This document shows, in pieces, positions 1 to 5,811 of a DNA stretch of 5,811 bases. The stretch covers positions 1-5,811 of the forward strand of contig QNFN01000136.1 in assembly GCA_003645555.1 (NCBI GenBank), read 5' to 3'. Within the stretch, counting starts at the first letter, position 1, and each line of letters begins with the position of its first letter. Under the pieces are notes generated by a model. That model saw only the letters and a program-made list of their open reading frames with translations, was not told the origin of the DNA and made no database searches. This DNA is from Gammaproteobacteria bacterium. Lineage in GTDB: Bacteria; Pseudomonadota; Gammaproteobacteria; QNFN01. Position numbers and translations under genes: made by a program.

Positions 1-258
1 CTGATGCCGATGGCGTTGCGGCCGTTTTTCGTTATCTCGGGCGTGATTTTTCCACTGTCTATGCTCCCTGATGAGTTCAAGGCGTACCTGCTCTGGAATC
101 CCCTGTTGCACGCAATCGAGCTGAGTCACGTGGCTTATTTCGCCTCGTTCGAGTCACCATTCGTCAGCCTGGAATACCTGTTTCTGAGTGCGGTCGTTTC
201 GCTGGCCTTTGGTTTGACCTGCCTACGCGCCAGCTGGCAGCGGTTGATTTCAACATGA
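1..258 (+). CDS. kpsM: Capsular polysaccharide ABC transporter permease, KpsM type (partial, C-terminal end)
   Basis: This is the last 85 codons of an ABC-2 type inner-membrane permease that, with its ATPase partner, exports lipid-linked capsular polysaccharide from the cytoplasm. The 5' end lies outside the window and the frame is open from base 1. What is visible fits the C-terminal third of KpsM/CtrC/BexB proteins: a hydrophobic helix containing FFVISGVIFPLSMLP, the following WNPLLHAIEL segment, and a last hydrophobic helix (about residues 55-75 of the fragment) ending in a short basic cytoplasmic tail. The Pro-rich FPLSMLP and WNPL motifs are characteristic of polysaccharide and O-antigen ABC-2 permeases. 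Its TGA stop overlaps the start of the downstream ATPase gene (ATGA at 255-258), which suggests translational coupling and equal production of the two subunits. The family assignment is firm. The choice of KpsM over an O-antigen Wzm rests on the kpsT-kpsE-kpsD neighbours. Confidence 0.9.
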   Translation: MMPMALRPFFVISGVIFPLSMLPDEFKAYLLWNPLLHAIELSHVAYFASFESPFVSLEYLFLSAVVSLAFGLTCLRASWQRLIST

Positions 259-923
259 TCCGTCTCAAGGGCGTAACCAAGTACTATCCCACCCTGCAAG
301 GTCGGAAATACATCCTCCGTGATGTCACGCTGGAGCTTCCAGAGAAGACCAACATCGGTATCATCGGACGTAACGGGGCCGGCAAGTCGACACTCCTGCG
401 CCTGCTGGGACGCATCGACTATCCGAACCGGGGGCGCGTAGAAACCGATCTCAACATCTCCTGGCCCATGGGGTTGGCTGGCGGCATGCAAGGTTCGATG
501 ACCGGCCGCGACAACGCCGCCTTCGTTTGCCGGGTCTACGGTTCGAATACCGAGGAAGTCCGTGAAAAACTCGCGTTCATCTACGAGTTCTCAGAACTTG
601 AGGACTATTTCTACATGCCGGTAAAATCCTACTCAAGCGGCATGCGTGCACGGCTTACCTTCGCCATGAGCATGGCCTTCGAGTTCGATCTCTATCTCAT
701 CGATGAGCTGACCGCGGTAGGGGATCGTCGCTTCAAGGAGAAGAGCAAGGAAGCGCTCGAGGAAAGGAAATCGCGGGCCAACTTCATCATGGCATCGCAT
801 AACATGCAGGAACTGCTCAAGGGTTGTGACGCGGGGATGTTCATCCACGACGGGCAGCTCATGTTGTTCGACACCATGACCGAGGCGGTAACTGCCTACG
901 ATGAGCTAAGGATGGCCAGCTAG
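255..923 (+). CDS. kpsT: Capsular polysaccharide ABC transporter ATP-binding protein, KpsT type
   Basis: This 222-residue cytoplasmic ATPase powers capsule polysaccharide export through the KpsM-type permease. All nucleotide-binding motifs are present: Walker A GRNGAGKST at residues 38-46, a G-rich stretch around Q79 at the Q-loop position, signature YSSGM at 126-130, Walker B DLYLIDE at 145-151 with catalytic E151, D-loop VGD at 155-157 and the switch histidine H182. The degenerate signature (SSGM rather than LSGGQ) and the GLAGGMQGSMTGRDN segment before it are typical of the polysaccharide-export subfamily (KpsT, BexA, CtrD, Wzt). The length matches KpsT/BexA (about 215-220 residues). There is no C-terminal carbohydrate-binding extension as in Wzt proteins that read O-antigen termini, which favours a capsule role. 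The ATG overlaps the permease stop and has no clear Shine-Dalgarno sequence, so translation is probably coupled. The next gene starts on the base after the TAG stop. Confidence 0.96.
   Translation: MIRLKGVTKYYPTLQGRKYILRDVTLELPEKTNIGIIGRNGAGKSTLLRLLGRIDYPNRGRVETDLNISWPMGLAGGMQGSMTGRDNAAFVCRVYGSNTEEVREKLAFIYEFSELEDYFYMPVKSYSSGMRARLTFAMSMAFEFDLYLIDELTAVGDRRFKEKSKEALEERKSRANFIMASHNMQELLKGCDAGMFIHDGQLMLFDTMTEAVTAYDELRMAS
908..912 (+). promoter_or_regulatory. Probable ribosome-binding site of the kpsE-type gene
   Basis: AAGGA lies inside the last codons of the kpsT-type gene, 11 bases before the ATG at 924. The spacing is slightly long. Because the upstream TAG directly abuts this ATG, reinitiation by ribosomes finishing kpsT is also likely. 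Confidence 0.5.
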
Positions 924-2024
924 ATGTTTAACAAGATCATCTCCGTTCGCGGACGTCCCCTGTTCTTCATGATCGTCGTAATCCCGATGATCGTGCTGGC
1001 TCTGTACTACGGTCTGGTCAGCTCGGACCGGTACGTCAGCCAAGCGGACTTTACGATCAAGGAAAATGTCGATTCATCGATGTCATCAAGCCTCGGTGGC
1101 CTGATCTCCATCGCCCGGCCGCCGGTAATTCAGGACATCCTGATGCTGCAGACCTTTATCGAGTCTAGCGATATGCTCGATTTGCTCGACAGTGAACTCG
1201 GTCTGCGCGCCCACTACCAGGATCCGTCGATCGATTTCTTCTCGCGCCTGGAAACGGATGCGTCTCGCGAGGATCAACTCGAGTATTACCAGAAACACAT
1301 CTCGCTGGTCCTTGATGAGGCCTCCAGTGTAATGCGGATCGAAATGCAGGGTTTCGACAGAGAATATGCACACACCGCACTGCGTACCCTGATGACGAAT
1401 GGTGAAAGCTTTATCAATGAAGTCGGTCACCGCCTGGCCGAGGCGCAACTGGCGTTCGTCCAGGAGCAGCTCGAGCTGGTTCAGGAGGCGCTGCGCAACG
1501 CCAAGAACAAGTTGCTCGCATTCCAGGATCGCAATCGCCTCCTGAGCCCGGAGCAGCAAGGCCAGAGCATGGTGAGCATCCTCGATACCCTGCAGGCTGA
1601 ACTGGTACGCGAAAAGACGAACCTGAAGCAGCTGCTCAGCTACCAGCAGAAGAGTGCTCCCCAGGTTGTCGCCAGCATGGAACGTATCGATGCGTTGACG
1701 AGACAGATCGAGGACGAGACCACCAAGCTCGTTGGTGACGGGTCATCCAACCTCAACGAACTGCTCGCGGAGTACACCAACCTGCAACTCGAACTTGAGT
1801 TTGCCAAGGATGCCTACGCCTCGACCCTGGTCGCTCTCGAGCAGTCGCGTGCCGAGGCAACGAAGAAACTGAAGCATCTCGTCGTGGTCAGCGCGCCGAC
1901 CCTGCCCGACGAGGCTCTGTATCCGCGTAAGGCGTATATTCTCGTCACCACGCTGTTCGTGCTGCTGTTACTCTATGGCATCGTTCGCATGGTGTTCGCG
2001 TCGATCCAGGAACATCAAGATTAG
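924..2024 (+). CDS. kpsE: Capsule polysaccharide export inner-membrane protein, KpsE/CtrB/BexC type (polysaccharide co-polymerase)
   Basis: This 366-residue protein fits the PCP-3 class of co-polymerases, which link the KpsMT pump to the outer-membrane exporter in ABC-dependent capsule systems. A short basic N-terminus leads into membrane helix 1 (about residues 12-32), and membrane helix 2 lies at about 336-358, followed by a short cytoplasmic tail. The roughly 300 residues between them should be periplasmic. They contain a Wzz-like N-terminal part, with a Gly/Ser-rich stretch at 52-61 followed by a typical QTFIESSDML segment at 76-85. A long, charged, heptad-rich region (about 165-320) is probably coiled coil. 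The Pro-containing PTLPDEALYPRK (325-336) just before helix 2 is the conserved PCP signature. The length is close to KpsE and CtrB (about 380). No fused tyrosine kinase domain is present, unlike Wzc. The gene abuts kpsT with no gap and is followed 19 bases later by kpsD. KpsE is preferred to Wzz because of this context. Confidence 0.92.
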   Translation: MFNKIISVRGRPLFFMIVVIPMIVLALYYGLVSSDRYVSQADFTIKENVDSSMSSSLGGLISIARPPVIQDILMLQTFIESSDMLDLLDSELGLRAHYQDPSIDFFSRLETDASREDQLEYYQKHISLVLDEASSVMRIEMQGFDREYAHTALRTLMTNGESFINEVGHRLAEAQLAFVQEQLELVQEALRNAKNKLLAFQDRNRLLSPEQQGQSMVSILDTLQAELVREKTNLKQLLSYQQKSAPQVVASMERIDALTRQIEDETTKLVGDGSSNLNELLAEYTNLQLELEFAKDAYASTLVALEQSRAEATKKLKHLVVVSAPTLPDEALYPRKAYILVTTLFVLLLLYGIVRMVFASIQEHQD

Positions 2025-2031
2025 TTATATC

Positions 2032-2037
2032 AAGGGG
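2032..2037 (+). promoter_or_regulatory. Ribosome-binding site fixing the kpsD-type start at 2044
   Basis: AAGGGG sits 6 bases before the ATG at 2044, between the kpsE stop (2022-2024) and that start. It selects 2044 over the longer in-frame reading that begins at 1975 inside kpsE. A TTG directly precedes the ATG (2041) and is the only close alternative. Confidence 0.7.
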
Positions 2038-2043
2038 TTATTG

Positions 2044-3810
2044 ATGAGGCTGATGGTCAGACGAGCCGCCCTGCTGTGCTTGGCGGTCCTACCCGTAATG
2101 CTCTCTTCCCTGGGCCAGGCTCAGTCGCTGTCTAGGGGAGAGGCTCAGAAGCTCTCCTCCACCAGCAAGACGATCGAGTCTGTGTTCACTGGGCCGACCT
2201 CATCCAGGTCCCGGCAACAGAACGCCAAAACGGTGGAAGGGCAGAGAGAAGCAGTTGCTCCTGATCAGGCACCGCTCCAGCCGCCTGTGCCGATCGACTT
2301 CGGCCCGCAGACCGTGCTCGGTGAGCAGCTGTTCCTCGGCAACTTTGCTCAGCAGACGTTCAATGGTTTCAATCCTGATTACCGGATTGCCATCGGTGAC
2401 AGCATCACCCTGCAGATGTGGGGGGCCTTCGAGTTTGCCGAAACAATGGTGGTGGACGCTCAGGGCAACCTTTTTATTCCGCAGGTTGGGCCGGTACGGG
2501 TGCTCGGCACGGCCAACTCCAGCCTCAACAAGGTCATCCAGAATTCCGTCAAGCGAGTATTCCAGAACAACGTCAACGTCTACGCCAACCTCGAGGAATC
2601 GCAGCCGGTCAGGGTCTTCGTCACCGGTTTCGTGCGTCGCCCCGGGCTCTACAACGGTCTCTCGTCCGACTCTCTGCTGACCTACTTGGACAAGGCGGGG
2701 GGGATCGATCCTGAGAGAGGAAGTTTTCTCGACATCCGTTTGATGCGCTCAGGCAAGCTCCGGCAGAAGGTCAACCTTTACGATTTTCTATTCGAAGGCC
2801 GACTGGAACGTGTCCAACTCCATGAGGGTGACACGCTGTTGGTGAGACGCCGGCAGAACATCATCCACTTCAGCGGGTTGGTGGAGAACCCGTTCCAGAT
2901 CGAGTTCATCGACAGCCAGGTCAACCTCTACAAGGCGTTGAATCTGGCGAACGTGCTTCCCGATGCTACCCATATACGGGTTACGCGAAACAGTGGAACA
3001 GTAAGGAATACCGAGTACTACAGTATCGAGAAGGCGCGACAGGTCACCCTGCTCGATGGTGATGACGTCGAGGCAACCGCGGACAAGAAGCAGGGGACCA
3101 TCTCTGTTCGGGTCGAGGGTGAGCATGACAGCCCGCAAGAGTATGTTTTGCCTTACGGAACTCCGCTCGGCGTGATCCTGGACCAGATCGTATTCAATGA
3201 ACGATCGGCCTCAGATGCCATCCATCTCTACCGGCGTTCTGTAAAGGAGCGTCAGCTGGCCATGCTCCAACAGTCGCTGCAATCTCTTGAGTCAAGCGTG
3301 CTGACGGCGCGTTCGGCGACCAACGACGAGGCTTCACTGCGCACCGAAGAGGCGAACCTGATCCTGCGCTGGGTGGATCGCGCAAAAACAATCGAGCCAC
3401 GAGGCCAGGTCGTGCTGGGCGATATCGAGCGGGCCCGAGGCATTTCGCTCGAGAACGGGGATGTTGTACGCGTGCCATCGTTCGATGCCCTGGTGATGGT
3501 CTCCGGCGAGGTGATCATGCCAAACACAGTGGTCTTTGACGTCAATAAATCACTCCAGGATTACATCGATTATGCGGGCGGCTTCCCGCAGAACGCCAAG
3601 GTTTCAAGAGTCCTGATCCTGCACCAGGACGGCAGCTTCGACCGCGTCGAGCGAGGCACTTTCGCCAGCGAGTTCAGCGCCGAGATGCAGCCCGGAGATC
3701 AGGTGATGATCCTGCCGAAGATCGACACCAAGAGCATGCAGATCGCCAAGGAGTGGACGCAGATCCTGTTCCAGATCGCGCTGGCAGCCGGCGTGGTTGC
3801 CGGACTCTGA
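2044..3810 (+). CDS. kpsD: Polysaccharide export protein with SLBB domains, KpsD type
   Basis: This 588-residue protein is the probable periplasmic/outer-membrane conduit for capsule polysaccharide. The start at 2044 is chosen because it has a good ribosome-binding site and gives a clean signal peptide: basic RLMVRR, a hydrophobic core (about 8-22), then likely cleavage after GQA at residue 26. There is no lipobox, so it is not lipidated like Wza. This agrees with KpsD. A low-complexity Ser/Gln/Pro linker (about 27-85) precedes the poly-export domain (about 111-187, opening with YRIAIGDSITLQMWG). SLBB-type repeats follow: one from about 188 (VFVTGFVRRPGLY), a second from about 273 (IIHFSGLVENPFQIEF), and a last at about 482-559 (VMVSGEVIMPNTVVF). 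Between the second and last lies a helical, charged stretch (about 395-480). The C-terminal 18 residues are hydrophobic. The length is close to E. coli KpsD (558). The overall family is certain; exact domain edges are estimates by eye. Confidence 0.93.
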   Translation: MRLMVRRAALLCLAVLPVMLSSLGQAQSLSRGEAQKLSSTSKTIESVFTGPTSSRSRQQNAKTVEGQREAVAPDQAPLQPPVPIDFGPQTVLGEQLFLGNFAQQTFNGFNPDYRIAIGDSITLQMWGAFEFAETMVVDAQGNLFIPQVGPVRVLGTANSSLNKVIQNSVKRVFQNNVNVYANLEESQPVRVFVTGFVRRPGLYNGLSSDSLLTYLDKAGGIDPERGSFLDIRLMRSGKLRQKVNLYDFLFEGRLERVQLHEGDTLLVRRRQNIIHFSGLVENPFQIEFIDSQVNLYKALNLANVLPDATHIRVTRNSGTVRNTEYYSIEKARQVTLLDGDDVEATADKKQGTISVRVEGEHDSPQEYVLPYGTPLGVILDQIVFNERSASDAIHLYRRSVKERQLAMLQQSLQSLESSVLTARSATNDEASLRTEEANLILRWVDRAKTIEPRGQVVLGDIERARGISLENGDVVRVPSFDALVMVSGEVIMPNTVVFDVNKSLQDYIDYAGGFPQNAKVSRVLILHQDGSFDRVERGTFASEFSAEMQPGDQVMILPKIDTKSMQIAKEWTQILFQIALAAGVVAGL

Positions 3811-3830
3811 GTCGGCTTCCCCGTTCTCTA

Positions 3831-3840
3831 GCGTTAACGC
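3831..3840. repeat. Perfect 10-bp palindrome between kpsD and the glycosyltransferase gene
   Basis: GCGTTAACGC is identical to its reverse complement and lies in the 58-base stretch between the kpsD stop and the ATG at 3869. With no loop it cannot form a useful RNA hairpin. It could be a protein-binding site or chance. If the TTG start at 3797 is used, it is coding sequence. Confidence 0.3.
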
Positions 3841-3868
3841 CCAGGACGGCAGCACCTCCATCGATGAC

Positions 3869-5053
3869 ATGGCAGACCACGTAGTCGATGTATCCCGACT
3901 TCGCAGGAGGATCGCACTCGGCCTGCAACTGACAGGCATCGATCGCGTGACGACGGAGTACCTCAGGTGGTGCCTGGATCATCAGGGTGCCTCCTGCTTC
4001 AAGTTCGGTCAGCGTCTCGTATTCCGCTCTCATGCTCGGTCACGACGCCTCCTGGAAGTGGTCGATAGATACTGGAAGGGTGAGCGGCCAGCCCGATCTT
4101 TTAGAAAGCCCCGGTTCCTGGCGCGAAACTTGTTCGACGCATTCGCGGCCATCCTGGGTTCCGGAATTAATTCTGGCCCCCTGATATTCAACGTCTCCCA
4201 TACCTGGCTCCAGGAGCAGAGAATCTGGGATCAAGTTGACCGGTTGAACGGCCGGGTCGTTACGTTCATACATGACCTGATCCCGATCAGTCATCCCGAG
4301 TTCAATCGCCCACACGCGCCCGATTTGCACCGGGCGCGTCTGGCCAAGGCGCTCACAAACAGTGCCGCCATCATCGTCAACTCGGAGTACACGCGTGCTT
4401 GCGTGAACGATTACGCGACCTCGAACGGAATATCACCACCACCTGTGATCGCCGCGCACCTGGGAGCGCGACAAGTGGTAACCAGTAGCGGCTCCCAAGA
4501 GGCTTCGCGACCCTATTTCGTTATTCTTGGCACCATCGAGCCGAGAAAAAACCATCAGCTCTTGTTGAATATCTGGAAGCAGCTGGTAGCGGAGAAGTGC
4601 GACCCGGTCCCGTTGCTCTACATCGTCGGGAAGGTGGGCTGGAACTCGTCACAGCTGATCGATGAGCTGAAAAGATGCCATGAACTCCATCCCTACGTTC
4701 ACCTCGTGCATGAGGCGTCGGATGCCGAGGTGGATGCACTCATTTCCAGTTCACGGGCACTGCTTTTCCCCTCTTTCGTTGAAGGCTACGGGCTTCCCCT
4801 GGTAGAAGCGTTAGCACTTGGCGTGAAGGCCATCGCGAGCCCTTTGCCGCCGTTCATCGAGTTGGCGGGGGATCTCCCGGAGTATGTTGATCCATCAGAC
4901 ACACAGCGATGGAAAGAGCTGATACTCGAGGCACTGCAGGAGGCGCCGGCTAGTGCGACAGGGCGGCAACAGGATATGAAACGACTTGAACTGCCGACTT
5001 GGGCTGATCATTTTGAGAAAGTTGAAACGTTTATCGGCCATCACCTCCCGTAG
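3869..5053 (+). CDS. Glycosyltransferase family 4 (GT-B fold), capsule-associated
   Basis: The product is 394 residues from the ATG at 3869, a usual size for GT4 enzymes. It probably transfers a sugar from an activated nucleotide donor to a growing capsule chain or its acceptor in the cytoplasm. The N-terminal Rossmann half opens with DVSRLRRR and TGIDRV, common in mannosyltransferase-like GT4 proteins, and includes FIHDLIPISHPEF (about 133-145). The C-terminal half carries the GT4 hallmarks: the β-strand plus FVILGTIEPRKNH (about 217-229) with R226 and K227 at the donor-phosphate position, and the EX7E motif, E305 to E313, in FVEGYGLPLVEAL. No signal peptide or membrane helix is visible. The start is uncertain: the frame stays open back to a TTG at 3797 that overlaps kpsD by 14 bases and would add 24 low-complexity residues. 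The ATG is preferred because the conserved fold begins right after it, but it lacks a clear Shine-Dalgarno sequence. Donor and linkage cannot be read from the sequence. Confidence 0.9.
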   Translation: MADHVVDVSRLRRRIALGLQLTGIDRVTTEYLRWCLDHQGASCFKFGQRLVFRSHARSRRLLEVVDRYWKGERPARSFRKPRFLARNLFDAFAAILGSGINSGPLIFNVSHTWLQEQRIWDQVDRLNGRVVTFIHDLIPISHPEFNRPHAPDLHRARLAKALTNSAAIIVNSEYTRACVNDYATSNGISPPPVIAAHLGARQVVTSSGSQEASRPYFVILGTIEPRKNHQLLLNIWKQLVAEKCDPVPLLYIVGKVGWNSSQLIDELKRCHELHPYVHLVHEASDAEVDALISSSRALLFPSFVEGYGLPLVEALALGVKAIASPLPPFIELAGDLPEYVDPSDTQRWKELILEALQEAPASATGRQQDMKRLELPTWADHFEKVETFIGHHLP

Positions 5054-5118
5054 CCAGTACCCGCGATTGGCGTAGAGAATCCATTGCTGACCGTTCGACA
5101 CATGACGGTTAAAGACCA

Positions 5119-5132
5119 CTGCATTCATGCAG
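5119..5132. repeat. Short inverted repeat upstream of phaC
   Basis: CTGCAT and ATGCAG form perfect 6-base arms around a 2-base centre, 77 bases before the phaC start. The loop is too short for a good terminator and no T-run follows. Its position would suit an operator for a phaC regulator, but this is inference from symmetry and location only. Confidence 0.3.
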
Positions 5133-5196
5133 GCATCAGGATCGCGTCTCCAAAGCGAAAGATGTATCCTTTTCACCCCGCCAGATAGTCCTGCCC

Positions 5197-5201
5197 AGGA
5201 G
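5197..5201 (+). promoter_or_regulatory. Ribosome-binding site of phaC
   Basis: AGGAG lies 7 bases before the ATG at 5209, the ideal spacing. It supports this start over the out-of-frame ATG at 5127 and shows that phaC is translated independently of the capsule genes. Confidence 0.75.
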
Positions 5202-5208
5202 CACCCCG

Positions 5209-5811
5209 ATGAGCGACGCCCAGACCCCCCAGGTCAAGATGCCCGACCCCCAGAAACTCGCCGAGACCATGCAGCGTGTCGCCGAGAAGGGGCAGCAGGT
5301 GATGCAGGCATTCATCGAGAAGCAACAGCAGGGCGGTCACGAGTTCCGCGTCCTTGACCCGGAGGTGATGATGAGTGCCTACCAGGAGTGGGCACGGCAC
5401 CTGGCGAACGACCCCGGCAAGGCACTCGCACTGCAGATGGAGTGGTGGCAGAAGTCGTTGGAACTGTGGCAGCAGACGGCGCAACGGATGGCCGGTCAGG
5501 AAGCCGCGCCGGTGGCCCAGCCGCGCCAGGGTGACAAGCGCTTCGCCGCTGACGAGTGGCAGGAAAATCCGGTTTTCGACTTCATCAAACAGAGTTACCT
5601 GCTGACGGCGGGCTACTTGCAGGACAGTGTCACCAGTGTCGACGGCGTCGACGACCACACCCGTGACAAGGTCGAGTTCTACACCCGCCAGTTTATCGAT
5701 GCGCTGGCGCCGACCAACTTCGTTGCCACCAATCCGCAGGTGCTCAAGGAGACCCTCGAGAGTGGTGGCGTGCACCGGGTCAAGGGGCCCGCGAACATGC
5801 TCCATGAGATC
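5209..5811 (+). CDS. phaC: Class I poly(3-hydroxyalkanoate) synthase (partial, N-terminal 201 residues)
   Basis: PhaC polymerises (R)-3-hydroxyacyl-CoA into PHA at the surface of cytoplasmic storage granules. The window contains only the first 201 of roughly 600 residues expected. A Gln/Glu-rich helical N-terminal region (about 1-95), variable in the family, leads into the conserved PhaC_N domain. This begins at WQENPVFDFIKQSYLL (about 118-133) and continues through RDKVEFYTRQFIDALAPTNF (about 158-177) and ATNPQVLKETLESGG (about 179-193), all strong class I/II PhaC signatures. The catalytic lipase-like box with its cysteine, and the Asp and His of the triad, lie beyond the right edge and cannot be checked. 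The ATG is set by a good ribosome-binding site and by the start of PhaC-like sequence. It has no functional tie to the capsule genes and probably belongs to the flanking core genome. Class I rather than II is favoured by the long N-terminus, but this is not proven. Confidence 0.93.
   Translation, partial: MSDAQTPQVKMPDPQKLAETMQRVAEKGQQVMQAFIEKQQQGGHEFRVLDPEVMMSAYQEWARHLANDPGKALALQMEWWQKSLELWQQTAQRMAGQEAAPVAQPRQGDKRFAADEWQENPVFDFIKQSYLLTAGYLQDSVTSVDGVDDHTRDKVEFYTRQFIDALAPTNFVATNPQVLKETLESGGVHRVKGPANMLHEI

Larger units (their letters stand above)
5054..5208. other. Intergenic region between the capsule locus and phaC
   Basis: This 155-base gap separates the glycosyltransferase stop from the phaC start. 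It should hold the end of the capsule transcript and the phaC promoter. I see no GC-rich stem followed by a T-run, so no intrinsic terminator can be called. There is no clear sigma-70 promoter; the best pairing is TTGCTG (5084-5089) with GTTAAA (5108-5113) at 18-base spacing, which is weak. It contains a short inverted repeat (5119-5132) and the phaC ribosome-binding site. The minus strand is open across most of it. Confidence 0.6.

Noticed and set aside
1086..1559. Open frame on the minus strand inside kpsE (157 codons)
   Set aside because: It is antisense to a well-supported gene, has no convincing start signal, and is explained by GC-biased third codon positions.
1975..2043. Extension of the KpsD-type reading frame upstream to 1975, overlapping kpsE
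   Set aside because: It would put 23 mostly polar residues before a clear signal peptide and overlap kpsE by 50 bases. The ATG at 2044 has a well-spaced AAGGGG.
3624..3853. 13-base direct repeat CCAGGACGGCAGC (3624-3636 and 3841-3853)
   Set aside because: It is too short, and similarity does not extend on either side, so it is not listed as a repeat element. It is noted only with the start-site question.
5084..5113. Candidate phaC promoter TTGCTG / GTTAAA
   Set aside because: Matches to the sigma-70 consensus are weak and similar pairings occur by chance, so it is mentioned only in the intergenic entry.
5127..5357. Plus-strand frame starting at the ATG at 5127
   Set aside because: It is out of frame with phaC, and its later part is rich in Pro, Arg and Glu, as expected from a shifted reading of phaC.
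5173..5805. Long open frame on the minus strand opposite phaC (210 codons)
   Set aside because: It mirrors the codon structure of phaC, which has unmistakable family motifs. Long antisense frames are common in GC-rich coding DNA, and the translation resembles no family I know.

Overview
The window carries the 3' part of a Group 2-type (ABC transporter-dependent) capsular polysaccharide export locus, followed on the same strand by the 5' part of a polyhydroxyalkanoate (PHA) synthase gene. The moderately high GC, tight same-strand packing, KpsM/KpsT/KpsE/KpsD-type exporter spanning two membranes and class I PhaC all point to a Gram-negative proteobacterium (alpha- or gammaproteobacterial). I cannot name the genus from the sequence alone.

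Layout: 1-258 is the C-terminal end of the inner-membrane ABC permease (KpsM type), cut by the window edge. 255-923 is the ABC ATPase (KpsT type), overlapping the permease stop by ATGA. 924-2024 is the periplasm-spanning polysaccharide co-polymerase (KpsE/CtrB type), starting on the base after the kpsT stop. 2044-3810 is the periplasmic/outer-membrane export protein (KpsD type) with a signal peptide and SLBB domains. 3869-5053 (or from a TTG at 3797) is a GT4-family glycosyltransferase. 5054-5208 is a 155-bp non-coding gap. 5209-5811 is the first 201 codons of phaC, cut by the right edge.

How they work together: KpsM and KpsT form the ATP-driven pump that moves finished, lipid-linked polysaccharide across the inner membrane. 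KpsE bridges the periplasm through a long coiled-coil domain between two membrane helices. KpsD forms the periplasmic/outer-membrane exit conduit. The glycosyltransferase probably adds a sugar during chain synthesis in the cytoplasm. The first four genes are close enough to be one transcript with translational coupling, and the glycosyltransferase probably belongs to it. phaC has its own strong ribosome-binding site after a gap and acts in carbon storage, an unrelated pathway, so it probably marks the border of the capsule locus.

I found no RNA genes, intact mobile elements, CRISPR arrays or convincing intrinsic terminators. Nothing here looks like an undescribed system. The points worth a second look are the uncertain glycosyltransferase start, a helical insertion in the KpsD-type protein, the capsule/phaC junction, and a protein-like reverse-strand reading of the gap before phaC.
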